Below, one piece after another: positions 1 through 8,512 of a DNA stretch of 64,000 nucleotides. The notes under the pieces are model-generated. The model saw only the letters and a list, made by a program, of their open reading frames with translations. It searched no databases and was not told the origin of the DNA. Every line of letters begins with the position of its first letter. Positions within the stretch are counted from its first letter, which is position 1. Made by a program: the position numbers and the translations under genes. Location: positions 415,487-479,486 of the forward strand of contig JAMPHR010000003.1 in assembly GCA_023663345.1 (NCBI GenBank). Reading direction: 5' to 3'. The DNA comes from Paenibacillus sp. (GTDB lineage Bacteria; Bacteroidota; Bacteroidia; Bacteroidales; Muribaculaceae).

Positions 1-1081
1 AATTGGTGGTCACGTCGACGTAAGAGTCTACCGACGGGGTTCCAAACTCGATGGCGCCCATATCCTCATTGGAATTGATCACGAGGTTGTACACATAGTG
101 ATAGCCTGGATGCCATTCCGAGAAACTGCTTGTCGACAGCGGGAATTTCAGCAGACCGTCACCGAATGTGCTGCCCTCCACGATATTCTCAGCCGGTGTA
201 TTTTCGTTAGGCCAGAGTTTCGCACCGCTCTTGGCATCGTATACCGAACACATCACGGTGATATAGTTATCGCCTCCGGCACCGTTGCTGCGCCAGTTCA
301 GGGTCTGTGGAGTCATGTATTTCGCTCCTCCCATCCCCATGCCGGTGGTAGCCATATCCGTGGCAGTGGTGGTAAGGGTGATTATATCGTTGGCATCCTG
401 CGACATGTGCAGCAAGTAGGCCATAGGTGTATTCTGGTCGGTCCATGTGCCTATGCTTTCAGCCGATGGACTTCCCGATGTGGATGCCGAAGGAAAATGG
501 AAATTACCCTTAGTCATGATATTGGCAAGAGCGACATTTGTTACCTTCACCTGTAGATTGGTATTGGTCGAGCTCATTTTTACGGTCACTTTCGAGAGTG
601 CGTGGCGGAAATTGAACAGCACCTGGGCGTTGGCCATACCGGCATTGCCTGTGAGGTTGGGGCTCACGGCATAGATTATGTCTTCGGTACCCGGATAGCT
701 GTCGTAAGGTATGGGCTTAAGAGGATCGCTCGTGCCCAGCCACGAGGCAGGGGCGAAGGCATAGAAATCAACCGATTCCTTGGCGGGCCAATATTGCAGA
801 GGTGAGTAGGTCCAGGTATTTGTGCCGGTCTTTTTTACCTCTACATTGTTCATGAATACATTTGGCGAAGTCGTCGTGCCGGTATAGGCATACACATTGA
901 AGGTGGTGAGGTTGTTGGTGGTGATGTCGCCGACTCGTGAGAACTCGGTGTTGGCGGCAAATCTTATGGCATTGTCCGCATTGTTGTCAACTATGGGACT
1001 GTCCTCTTCCGACGAACATGCCGGGAGCATCGCACCCGACAGCCCTATGAAGGCCGATAATAGTAAATAATATTTTTTCAT
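1..1081 (-). CDS. Fimbrillin family lipoprotein (3' end beyond window)
   Basis: The start codon is at 1081 and the frame stays open to the left edge, so the C-terminus is missing. The protein begins with a lipoprotein signal peptide whose lipobox reads LPAC, followed by an acidic SSEED stretch. The body (about 340 residues visible) has features of Bacteroidales fimbrillin (Mfa-like) proteins: a TTFNVYAYTG strand near residue 55, a YSPLQYWPAKESVDFYAFAP segment, and FRHALSKVTVKM, the typical fimbrillin 'hals' motif. Such lipoproteins are exported, processed and polymerised as surface fimbriae. It is the last visible gene of a minus-strand module after the DUF3575 and DUF5119 genes, which supports a pilus role. 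Whether it is the stalk or an accessory subunit cannot be told from the visible part. Confidence 0.8.
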   Translation of the reverse strand, partial: MKKYYLLLSAFIGLSGAMLPACSSEEDSPIVDNNADNAIRFAANTEFSRVGDITTNNLTTFNVYAYTGTTTSPNVFMNNVEVKKTGTNTWTYSPLQYWPAKESVDFYAFAPASWLGTSDPLKPIPYDSYPGTEDIIYAVSPNLTGNAGMANAQVLFNFRHALSKVTVKMSSTNTNLQVKVTNVALANIMTKGNFHFPSASTSGSPSAESIGTWTDQNTPMAYLLHMSQDANDIITLTTTATDMATTGMGMGGAKYMTPQTLNWRSNGAGGDNYITVMCSVYDAKSGAKLWPNENTPAENIVEGSTFGDGLLKFPLSTSSFSEWHPGYHYVYNLVINSNEDMGAIEFGTPSVDSYVDVTTN

Positions 1082-1154
1082 GTTCACAATGGTTTTTATA
1101 TCCTTTTATACTGCGATTGTTATTTTGAATAATCTGTTATGTATTATGGACATG

Positions 1155-2090
1155 TCAGAGATATATGTCTATCACATGCCAGCCGTCTATATCCACGATG
1201 ATGCCCACATCATCATCAGAGGGTGGCTCGGGGGGTATGCCTTCGGGGATCTCCAGTCCATCTATATATATGTAAACGTTTCGTAGCCAGGGACTGTTTA
1301 TCACCTGATCGGTCACATCAAAGCTTTTCGAGAAGCTCTTTCCGTCGGTGCGGGTGACGGCTATAGTGAGGGTGAAACCGGGCACGCCCGCAGGGGTGCC
1401 GAGGCCGGTGGTGCTTCCTCTCAGTCCGGCAGATCCATCGCCTCCCGATGCTAAGGTGATCGGGATGGAGCAGGTGTTGTCGCCGGTGGTGCCAGATCTT
1501 ACCGTCATGGACGAGGCTACGCCGTCGAGGCGTGCCGTGGCGCTCCTCACACGGTCCATCCCCTTGATGTCACGGAATACTACGGTATATACTGTGGAAA
1601 GGGAGTCGGGATAGCATCTCACAAGGCTCTTGGGACATTCCTTGCACGACCCGTCCTCGAGGGTGTATTCGACTCCGCAGAGTGTCACTTCGAGATTGTC
1701 GACCACGGCGGCATAAAGCATCCCTGTAGGTCGTGACGATGTTCCTCCGGAGCTTCTGGTCCGGGCCGTGAGCCCGTTGAATGTATCCGCGCCGTCAAAT
1801 TCTATTCCCGGCAGGTCATTGTTTACGGCTATCATACGGTATCGTCCGGCGGGCAACTCCACCTTTCCGCCGTCGTGCCCTGCAATGTCAAATCTCCACA
1901 TGCGGGTCCAGCCCGACACCGGATAGAAGTAAAGCGTCATTCCGTCAACATCGGCTCCGGGAGCCTTGTCCCATATAAACTTGATGTCGATGGTGCGCAC
2001 ACTGTCGCCCGGGCATACTATCTCCTTATGTCCGCACGATGCCGTGAGGATCATAAGCAGAACAGATAATATGTGGACAGCTTTATTCAT
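1155..2090 (-). CDS. DUF5119 domain-containing lipoprotein
   Basis: A 311-residue protein with a lipoprotein signal peptide (lipobox LTASC near residue 19). The body matches the pattern of DUF5119 proteins, which are found in Bacteroidales fimbrial loci: an early IKFIWDKAPGADVDGMTLYF strand, an RYRMIAVNND segment, then a threonine- and glycine-rich beta region. The tail is acidic and proline-rich (PPEPPSDDD), ending in a short hydrophobic strand. Its start overlaps the stop of the upstream DUF3575 gene by 4 bp (ATGA type), so translation is probably coupled, and the fimbrillin gene follows 73 bp downstream. Likely an outer-membrane-anchored accessory or anchor component of the fimbria. The molecular role is inferred from context. 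Confidence 0.75.
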   Translation of the reverse strand: MNKAVHILSVLLMILTASCGHKEIVCPGDSVRTIDIKFIWDKAPGADVDGMTLYFYPVSGWTRMWRFDIAGHDGGKVELPAGRYRMIAVNNDLPGIEFDGADTFNGLTARTRSSGGTSSRPTGMLYAAVVDNLEVTLCGVEYTLEDGSCKECPKSLVRCYPDSLSTVYTVVFRDIKGMDRVRSATARLDGVASSMTVRSGTTGDNTCSIPITLASGGDGSAGLRGSTTGLGTPAGVPGFTLTIAVTRTDGKSFSKSFDVTDQVINSPWLRNVYIYIDGLEIPEGIPPEPPSDDDVGIIVDIDGWHVIDIYL

Positions 2091-2731
2091 TGACGGTCAG
2101 GAATATTTTTGTCCCCCCGGCCAGGAAACCACACGAGAGTGACCTCCACGCCCATGGGGCCTATATGGTGGTTGTAGGACCGCGAGGTGCATACGTATGT
2201 CCCGCATTGGGGTTTGTACTTTATGAGCCGTCCTCCGGCATAGCCTATCTTCACTCCGAAATCGAGGTTCAACCGCTTGTTGAGGGGGATTGAGTAGCCG
2301 TAGCTGATGCCTACGCCATAGGTCATGTCGGGTGACTGCCATCCTCGGCCTCCAAACTCGAAGTCGAATGTGTGCAACGATGTGTACACGCCTACATGAT
2401 GCCCCGTCAGGGATCTCTCGGCCACCTTCTCGCCAAACCAGTACCTCACCTCGGCTGTGCCTCCGTATATTCTCCAGTACCGGTTGCTCGACCGCTTGCT
2501 CCACCATGCCCCGAGGCAATCGAGGCTTATCGAATAATGCGGAGGGAGCGATAATTCCACTCCTATATCGGGGGTGAGCAGAGCGTCATGAACAAGGTTG
2601 GTCTTGACAGCTATGCGGGGCTGACATTCCGTCGGGGAAGTGGCCGACATGGCAGTGGGGACCAACCCTGCAAGAGTGGTCACGATTGAATAAAGCGCCA
2701 TGCGTGGCAATACCCGTGAAAATATTCTCAT
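2087..2731 (-). CDS. DUF3575 domain-containing outer membrane protein
   Basis: A 214-residue protein with an N-terminal signal peptide ending near ALA/MSA at about residue 29. The family signature begins with AVKTNLVHDALLTPDIGVEL and continues with YWFGEKV and HHVGVYTSLHTFDFEF, alternating strands expected of a small beta-barrel. It contains GISYGYSIPLNKRLNLDFGV and ends with the strand VEVTLVWF. DUF3575 proteins accompany fimbrillin clusters in Bacteroidales and are thought to sit in the outer membrane. This is the first gene of the module and overlaps DUF5119 by 4 bp. An alternative start at residue 11 would still leave a signal peptide. No good TAnnTTTG promoter is visible upstream. Confidence 0.8.
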   Translation of the reverse strand: MRIFSRVLPRMALYSIVTTLAGLVPTAMSATSPTECQPRIAVKTNLVHDALLTPDIGVELSLPPHYSISLDCLGAWWSKRSSNRYWRIYGGTAEVRYWFGEKVAERSLTGHHVGVYTSLHTFDFEFGGRGWQSPDMTYGVGISYGYSIPLNKRLNLDFGVKIGYAGGRLIKYKPQCGTYVCTSRSYNHHIGPMGVEVTLVWFPGRGDKNIPDRQ

Positions 2732-2835
2732 ATATCAATAGCCGTCGTTCGGTCGTTTTTAGGAGGCTGTATCTTCGTTGCCGTTTTCAGCAACTTGCCA
2801 ATATTTACAACCTCTTGTATTATATAGAACGTAAC

Positions 2836-2891
2836 AGCGCGGGCAAGGTTCAGGACACGTTCACTTGAGTGTCGCTGGCCTTGCCCGCGCT
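2836..2891 (-). terminator. Long GC-rich hairpin, terminator-like
   Basis: A 13-bp perfect stem (2836-2848 with 2879-2891, core GCGCGGGCAAGG) encloses a second small stem (GACAC/GTGTC). It lies just past the stop of the S41 protease gene on the minus strand. A uridine tract does not directly follow, so it may be a weak terminator or a transcript-stabilising hairpin. Confidence 0.45.
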
Positions 2892-2918
2892 TATGGAATT
2901 ATACGGCTGGGAGTGTGG

Positions 2919-4532
2919 CTATTTCTTATCTTTGGATGGCGAGAGATAGCCGTTGTATTTTACGGGATCGGAAATTATCTCCACTGCCGAGGTGAATATG
3001 GTGTTATAGGGATTAACTATCCGGTAATAGGTGGCCTGCTCGAACAGATCCCTACCTATGAGGCCCTTTATGATGGCCATAAGGTAATCGCGCGAGGTGT
3101 CAAACTGTTCCTGGTTGAACTCCACGCCATCCTTCTTGCCGGTCTCTATCAGGCCGTCGATCATGTCGGGAGTGATCTCGAATTTCTGTACGAACGCATC
3201 CTCGGTCTTATACTTCTTCTTTAGCTGGTTGCGGTGGGCATCCACATAATCGAGCGCATACTTGTTGATCGAACCCTTGGCTACGAGGTCGCGGTAGTAG
3301 GGGGTAAAGAATGTGGTGTCGAGCGGTACGAAGCGGTCGGGCATGATGCCTCCTCCGCCATACACCGGACGCTTCAGGCGTATGGTGCTGTAGAGCAACG
3401 AGTCGGAGAACGCGATGGAGTCGGCCGAGCTGAGTTCGCCCGATTCATAGCGTTTCACCATATCCATGCGGTAGTCCTCATCCTCGCCGGGAGTGTAGGG
3501 TTTCTGTATGCAACGGCCCGAGGGGGTGTGGTAGCGCGATACGGTGAGACGTATCATCGACCCGTCGGGGAAGGGGAACGGGCGCTGGACAAGGCCCTTG
3601 CCGAATGTGCGGCGTCCCACGATCACTCCGCGGTCATTGTCCTGTATAGCTCCTGAGAGGATCTCGCTCGCCGAGGCCGAGTACTGGTTGACCATCAGCA
3701 CCACGCGTCCGTCCAGGAAGTCGCCGTTCTTCTCGGCCTCAAATCGGGTGGAGCCGTGCTTGGGGGAGTCGGTGTAGACTATCATGTCACCTTTGCGGAG
3801 AAATTTGTTGGAGATCTCCGTGGCAGGGCGCAGATAACCGCCACCGTTGTCGCAGAGGTCGATTATCACATGCTTCATGCCTGCTTTCTTGAGCTTCTTC
3901 ATCGCATCGTTCACCTCATCGGTGGTGGTGCCGGCAAAACGTGCCACCGAGATGAAACCCACGCTGTCGTTGACCATATAGGAGGCATCCACGCTGTAGA
4001 TGGGTATCTCATCGCGTTTCACCACAAATTCCAGCGGAGTCGGTTCGCTCTTTCTCACCACTTTCAGGCGGGCTATCGATCCGCGCGGTCCGCGCAGCAC
4101 CTTGAGGATTTCGCTGTTGGGCATCTTCACGCCCGCTATGATGGTATCGTTGCACGATATGATGCGGTCGCCGGGTACTATGCCCACACGCTCCGATGGT
4201 CCACCCGACACCGACTCGATTACATAGAGGGTGTCGTTGTTCATCTGGAACCGTATGCCTATGCCCGAGAAGTTTCCGTTGAGAGGCTCGGTAAGCTCGC
4301 GGGTCTCATCGGCGTTAGAATAAGTGGAGTGGGGGTCCAGATCCTTAAGCATGGCGATGATGGCATCCTCCACCACTTTGGTGGTGTCGATGGTGTCGAC
4401 GTAATAGTTGGCGATAATCTGCTCGGCAAACGCCAGCTTGCGTTCGGGAGTCAGTTTCATCTGTTGCTGTGCCACGGCTGTCATTGCCGGTCCGAGGCAC
4501 AGAAGAATCAGTGCATATAGCGCTTTTCTCAT
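2919..4532 (-). CDS. S41 family C-terminal processing peptidase with PDZ domain
   Basis: A serine protease of the Ctp/Prc family, acting in the periplasm or at the envelope. The start at 4532 is chosen because it gives a clean signal peptide (MRKALYALILLCLGPAMTAV) and lies 13 bp after the coaD stop; an in-frame ATG at 4592 would run into coaD. From this start the protein has 537 residues: an N-terminal helical region, a PDZ domain at about 80-165 (GIGIRF...VIESVSGGPSERVGIVPGDRI), and the S41 core. Catalytic serine lies in YSASASE (about 284-290) and the catalytic lysine in FGKG (Lys312). The parE-coaD-S41 order suggests one transcript. The substrate is not predictable; family members trim periplasmic or lipoprotein substrates. 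Confidence 0.9.
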   Translation of the reverse strand: MRKALYALILLCLGPAMTAVAQQQMKLTPERKLAFAEQIIANYYVDTIDTTKVVEDAIIAMLKDLDPHSTYSNADETRELTEPLNGNFSGIGIRFQMNNDTLYVIESVSGGPSERVGIVPGDRIISCNDTIIAGVKMPNSEILKVLRGPRGSIARLKVVRKSEPTPLEFVVKRDEIPIYSVDASYMVNDSVGFISVARFAGTTTDEVNDAMKKLKKAGMKHVIIDLCDNGGGYLRPATEISNKFLRKGDMIVYTDSPKHGSTRFEAEKNGDFLDGRVVLMVNQYSASASEILSGAIQDNDRGVIVGRRTFGKGLVQRPFPFPDGSMIRLTVSRYHTPSGRCIQKPYTPGEDEDYRMDMVKRYESGELSSADSIAFSDSLLYSTIRLKRPVYGGGGIMPDRFVPLDTTFFTPYYRDLVAKGSINKYALDYVDAHRNQLKKKYKTEDAFVQKFEITPDMIDGLIETGKKDGVEFNQEQFDTSRDYLMAIIKGLIGRDLFEQATYYRIVNPYNTIFTSAVEIISDPVKYNGYLSPSKDKK

Positions 4533-4545
4533 TCGTTGTATTGGA

Positions 4546-4989
4546 TTACTTATGTGGTAGATATTTTGATATGTCGTGGCCGTGCGAGGCAAGCTCTCTC
4601 ACCATTGACGAGGATATGTAGCTCAGCTCGGGCAGTGAGTACAGCAGTATGGTCTCGATTCCGGCGATTGACCGGTTGATGTCAGCGAGGTTGCGCTCAT
4701 ACTCGTAATCAGCCACCGATCTCACTCCGCGCAACATGCACCCGGCACCCTCTGCCACACAGGCATCGACGGTGAGACCGGTGTAGGAGATCACCTTCAC
4801 CTTGGGATGGTTGCGGTAGTACGAGGCTATAGCCTCGACGCGTTCATGTATCCTGTCGGCCGAATTTTTGGCCGGATTGTAGCCTATGGCGATCACGAGC
4901 CGGTCACATAGCGGTAAGGCTCTCTCCACTATCGAGGCATGGCCTATGGTGAATGGGTCGAATGTGCCGGGAAACAGTATGGTTGACAT
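4546..4989 (-). CDS. coaD: Pantetheine-phosphate adenylyltransferase
   Basis: Transfers AMP from ATP to 4'-phosphopantetheine, the penultimate step of coenzyme A synthesis, in the cytoplasm. At 147 residues it is slightly short of the usual 155-165. The nucleotidyltransferase signature GTFDPFTIGH is at residues 8-17, with TIGH as the active-site (T/H)xGH motif. MLRGVRSVADYEYE matches the conserved RG(L/V)R..DFEYE phosphopantetheine-binding segment, and SYISSSMVRELA matches the second nucleotide-binding (ISSS/TxxR) motif. It starts 24 bp after the parE stop and is followed 13 bp later by the S41 protease gene. Confidence 0.95.
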   Translation of the reverse strand: MSTILFPGTFDPFTIGHASIVERALPLCDRLVIAIGYNPAKNSADRIHERVEAIASYYRNHPKVKVISYTGLTVDACVAEGAGCMLRGVRSVADYEYERNLADINRSIAGIETILLYSLPELSYISSSMVRELASHGHDISKYLPHK

Positions 4990-5013
4990 GGCGATGTGGT
5001 TCGGCTTCTTGGA

Positions 5014-7005
5014 CTATTCCTGGGGTATATCTTCGGCCAGATGGGTGTCATCCTCCACAACAAGGTTGTCGATGATGAAGTTCTGGCGCTCCATGGTATT
5101 TTTTCCCATATAGAATTCCAGCAGTTCATCCACGGCATCCTCTTTGCGCAGGGTCACGCGGTCGACCCTCATGTCGGGGCCTATGAATCCGCGGAACTCC
5201 TCGGGCGAGATCTCGCCGAGACCTTTGAATCGGGTTATCTCGGCATTGTCACCGAGCTTGTTGATCGCGGCTATGCGCTCCTCGTCGGTGTAGCAGTAAT
5301 ATGTCTCCTCGTTGCCTCCCTGCTTGTTGCGGCCATTACGGCGCGAGGTCTTGCTGTTGCGCACACGGAACAGAGGGGTCTGCAACACATACAGGTGCCC
5401 TTTCTTGATCATGTCGGGGAAGAACTGGAGGAAGAATGTGAGCAGGAGCAGACGTATGTGCATACCGTCGACATCGGCATCGGTGGCTATGATCACATTG
5501 TTGTAGCGCAATCCGTCGATCCCCTCCTCGATGTTCAGGGCTGCCTGGAGCAGATTGAACTCATCGTTCTCATACAGGATCTTGGCCGGCACGCCATACG
5601 AGTTCTTAGGCTTGCCTCGCAACGAGAACACCGCCTGGGTCTCCACGTCGCGAATCTTGGTGATCGATCCGGCAGCCGAGTTTCCCTCGGTGATGAATAT
5701 CGACGAGGCGAGTTTCTTGTCCTCATCCCCCTTCTGGTCGTTGAAGTGTACGCGGCAGTCAAGTAGTTTCTTGTTGTGCAGGTTGGCTTTCTTGGCCTTT
5801 TCGCGGGCCAGTTTGGTTATGCCGGCCATGGCCTTGCGCTCGCGCTCGCTCTCCTGGATCTTTTTCAGGATTATCTCGTCGGCAATGTCAGTGTGGCGGT
5901 GCAGGTAGTTGTCAAGTTCGGTCTTGATGAAATCGCCTACGAATTTTGCTACCGTGGGACCGTCAGGACCCACATCGCGGCTTCCCAGTTTGGTCTTGGT
6001 CTGTGACTCGAATACCGGCTCCTCCACCTTGATCGACACGGCGGCTATCATGCCGTTGCGTATGTCGGAATAGTCGAAATCTCTCTTGAAATATTCCTTG
6101 ATGGTTCTCGACACCGCTTCCTTGAACGCCGTTAGGTGGGTTCCGCCCTGGGTGGTGTGCTGTCCGTTGACAAATGAGTAGTACTCCTCGCCACGCTGGT
6201 TGGCATGAGTGATCACCACTTCAATATCTTCCCCTTTGAGATGGATGGGCGGGTAGAGCGGTTCCACGCTCATGTTGTCGCGTAGCAGGTCGAGCAGTCC
6301 ACCTTTCGACAGGAAGCGCTTACCGTTGTAGGTGATTGTAAGGCCGGTGTTGAGGTAGGTGTAGTTCTTCACCAGGGGCACTATGTACTTGTCCTGGAAC
6401 TGGTAGTCGCGGAATATGGTGGGGTCGGGGGTGAAGCGCACCAGTGTACCCGACGGCTCGTCGGTGCTCTCCAGCTCGCTCTCCTCTAGGATCTCTCCAC
6501 GGCTGTAGCTCACGCTCTTGGCCTGGCCGTCGCGGATACTGCGTATGAAAAATTCGGTCGAGAGGGCGTTGACGGCCTTGATGCCCACGCCGTTGAGGCC
6601 TACCGACTTCTTGAATGACTTGGAGTCATACTTGGCTCCGGTGTTCATCTTGGAGGATACGTCCACCACCTTGCCCAGAGGGATGCCGCGTCCGTTGTCT
6701 CTCACGGTCACAGTGCCGTCCACCACGTCGAGGGTGATGTTCTTGCCATATCCCATCATGAACTCGTCGATGCCGTTGTCAAGCACCTCCTTGATCAGCA
6801 CATAGATGCCGTCGTCAAAATTGGATCCGTCACCGAGCTTGCCTATATACATGCCCGGGCGACGGCGTATGTGTTCCTTCCAGTCGAGGGTGCGTATGTC
6901 GTCCTCGCTGTAATTCACCACCTCGACCTCGGCCTCGGTTTCAGCCGTGGCCGGCGATGCGGCATCGAAAAGATCGGTATTGTTGGTTGTATTCTCGTCA
7001 GTCAT
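5014..7005 (-). CDS. parE: DNA topoisomerase IV subunit B
   Basis: ATPase subunit of topoisomerase IV, which decatenates daughter chromosomes. It has 663 residues: an acidic N-terminal extension of about 45 residues, then a GHKL ATPase domain ([29 protein letters not shown]), a transducer domain, and the TOPRIM domain with EGNSAAG, PKNSYG and [11 protein letters not shown]. The C-terminus has RFKGLGEI and ends at [12 protein letters not shown]...RQNFI, without the long insert of some GyrB proteins, which favours ParE over GyrB. The distinction from a second GyrB is by overall type, not by direct comparison. The partner parC is not adjacent. A promoter lies at 7025-7056. Confidence 0.88.
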   Translation of the reverse strand: MTDENTTNNTDLFDAASPATAETEAEVEVVNYSEDDIRTLDWKEHIRRRPGMYIGKLGDGSNFDDGIYVLIKEVLDNGIDEFMMGYGKNITLDVVDGTVTVRDNGRGIPLGKVVDVSSKMNTGAKYDSKSFKKSVGLNGVGIKAVNALSTEFFIRSIRDGQAKSVSYSRGEILEESELESTDEPSGTLVRFTPDPTIFRDYQFQDKYIVPLVKNYTYLNTGLTITYNGKRFLSKGGLLDLLRDNMSVEPLYPPIHLKGEDIEVVITHANQRGEEYYSFVNGQHTTQGGTHLTAFKEAVSRTIKEYFKRDFDYSDIRNGMIAAVSIKVEEPVFESQTKTKLGSRDVGPDGPTVAKFVGDFIKTELDNYLHRHTDIADEIILKKIQESERERKAMAGITKLAREKAKKANLHNKKLLDCRVHFNDQKGDEDKKLASSIFITEGNSAAGSITKIRDVETQAVFSLRGKPKNSYGVPAKILYENDEFNLLQAALNIEEGIDGLRYNNVIIATDADVDGMHIRLLLLTFFLQFFPDMIKKGHLYVLQTPLFRVRNSKTSRRNGRNKQGGNEETYYCYTDEERIAAINKLGDNAEITRFKGLGEISPEEFRGFIGPDMRVDRVTLRKEDAVDELLEFYMGKNTMERQNFIIDNLVVEDDTHLAEDIPQE

Positions 7006-7024
7006 TTAGTTATGCTTTCTTACG

Positions 7025-7056
7025 CAAAGATAAGAAATTTTCGCGACAAAGACAAA
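7025..7056 (-). promoter_or_regulatory. Bacteroidota-type promoter for parE
   Basis: On the minus strand a -7 box TATCTTTG (7025-7032) is preceded by TTTG (7053-7056) with a 20-nt spacer, matching the TTTG-N19/20-TAnnTTTG consensus. It sits 20 bp before the parE start. Confidence 0.75.
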
Positions 7057-7066
7057 AGGGTGTCGG

Positions 7067-8317
7067 TTAAGCTTTTTTGTCGGTGTCCTCCCACAGATAC
7101 ATGCGGTCCGACGGACGTATCTTGCGCGGTACTTTCAGCGAGAAGCTGTCCCCTTTCTTCACCACGGGCACGGGATCGTATTCCAGTCTCAGCTCCCCGG
7201 CTTTCATGATGATGGCTCCGGTGTCGGTGCCGGTGATCACTATCTCGTCGTCGGGGTGCAGTTCGCCGGCCTCCATGAGAAATTCACCCACGCCGAGTTT
7301 CGGGAAATATCTCACCCCCTTGGCTATGTATCTCTTTACCTTTGTGGCCGATGATCCGTATTTCGATGACCATTCACCTAAGCGCTGGCCCATATAATAT
7401 CCGTCCCAGAATCCGCGGTTGAACACCTTGGCGAGCGACTCATCCCACCCGCTGATCTTCTCGGGAGTAAACGAGCCGTCGCAGATGGCCTGGATAGCTT
7501 CGGAATAAGCCTTGACGGTGAGGGCCACATACTCGGGTCCGCGGGCGCGTCCCTCGATCTTGAACACCCTCACTCCCGCGTCGATCATCTTGTTTAGGAA
7601 ATGGATGGTCTTCAGGTCCTTGGGCGACATGATGTATTTGTTCTCGATCTCCAGCTCATCGCCAGTCTCCAGGTCGGTCACGCGGTAACCGCGACGGCAT
7701 ATCTGTGTGCAGGCTCCGCGGTTGGCGCTCGAGTTCATCTCGTGGAGGCTCAGGTAACATTTGCCCGAAACGGCCATGCACAAGGCGCCGTGGCAGAACA
7801 TCTCGAGCCTTATCAGCTCGCCGTGCGGACCGCAGATGTTCTCCTCCACGATTGTGCGGTGTATGGCTGACACCTGTTCCATCGACAGCTCGCGGGCCAG
7901 CACCATCACGTCGGCCCACTGGGCATAGAACCTCACGGCCTCGATATTGCTCACGTTGACCTGGGTGGAGATGTGTACTTCCACACCTATTCGGCGGGCA
8001 TAGCTTATGGCGGCTATGTCGCTCGCTATGATGGCCGATATGCCACTCTCCTTCACGGCATCGATCACGGCATGACACTTCTCTATCTCGTTGTCATAGA
8101 TGATGGTGTTGACTGTGAGATAGCTTTTTACGCCGGCTTCATCGCATATAGATGCTATGCGGCGCAGGTCGTCGAGTGTGAAGTTGACCGACGAGCGGGC
8201 ACGCATGTTCAGTCCCTCCACTCCGAAGTACACGGCATCGGCTCCGGCCTCTATTGCGGCATGGAGCGATTCATACGACCCCACCGGGGCCATTATCTCA
8301 AAATCCTTACGATTCAT
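7067..8317 (-). CDS. Peptidase U32 family protein (TrhP/YegQ-like tRNA hydroxylation)
   Basis: A 416-residue cytoplasmic protein of the U32 family. The N-terminal TIM-barrel part starts IMAPVGSYESLHAAIEAGAD and has VYFGVEGLNMRA. The family signature EMFCHGALCMAVSGKCYLS lies at about residues 170-190, and further cysteines (SSANRGACTQICRRGYRV) complete the likely iron-sulfur ligand set. Members of this size include TrhP (YegQ), needed for prephenate-dependent 5-hydroxyuridine in tRNA wobble positions, and RlhA for 23S rRNA; TrhP-like is my preferred reading because of the length and C-terminal beta domain. True proteolysis is doubtful for this family. It lies upstream of parE but a strong promoter separates them. 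Confidence 0.82.
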   Translation of the reverse strand: MNRKDFEIMAPVGSYESLHAAIEAGADAVYFGVEGLNMRARSSVNFTLDDLRRIASICDEAGVKSYLTVNTIIYDNEIEKCHAVIDAVKESGISAIIASDIAAISYARRIGVEVHISTQVNVSNIEAVRFYAQWADVMVLARELSMEQVSAIHRTIVEENICGPHGELIRLEMFCHGALCMAVSGKCYLSLHEMNSSANRGACTQICRRGYRVTDLETGDELEIENKYIMSPKDLKTIHFLNKMIDAGVRVFKIEGRARGPEYVALTVKAYSEAIQAICDGSFTPEKISGWDESLAKVFNRGFWDGYYMGQRLGEWSSKYGSSATKVKRYIAKGVRYFPKLGVGEFLMEAGELHPDDEIVITGTDTGAIIMKAGELRLEYDPVPVVKKGDSFSLKVPRKIRPSDRMYLWEDTDKKA

Positions 8318-8336
8318 ACTTATTCAGCGTTGTTAA

Positions 8337-8510
8337 TTTTCAGCGGAGCTGAAAAGTTTTGAGTTTATGAGGTTATAAGGTTATGAACAGTGATGAGGTT
8401 ACACGGTCGTAAGGCTGTCGGGCCGAGGTTAATTGTCTTTCAACAATTAACCTCATAACCTCATAACCTTCAGCAAAGCTGAATAATAACCTTCCGAGAC
8501 TCGGCCTCGG
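8337..8510. repeat. Intergenic hairpin/GGTTAT-rich repeat cluster
   Basis: The spacer carries three features in inverted arrangement. Hairpin TTTTCAGC-GGA-GCTGAAAA (8337-8355) is followed by GAGGTTATAAGGTTAT. A central 12-bp stem (8425-8436 with 8443-8454, GAGGTTAATTGT) follows. Then the motif occurs in the opposite orientation, with AACCTCATAACCTCATAACC next to hairpin TTCAGC-AAA-GCTGAA (8469-8483). The layout, a short hairpin beside a GGTTAT tract, is shared with 31151-31592. It may serve as a terminator for the aminotransferase gene but has no uridine tract. Confidence 0.6.
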
Positions 8511-8512
8511 AA

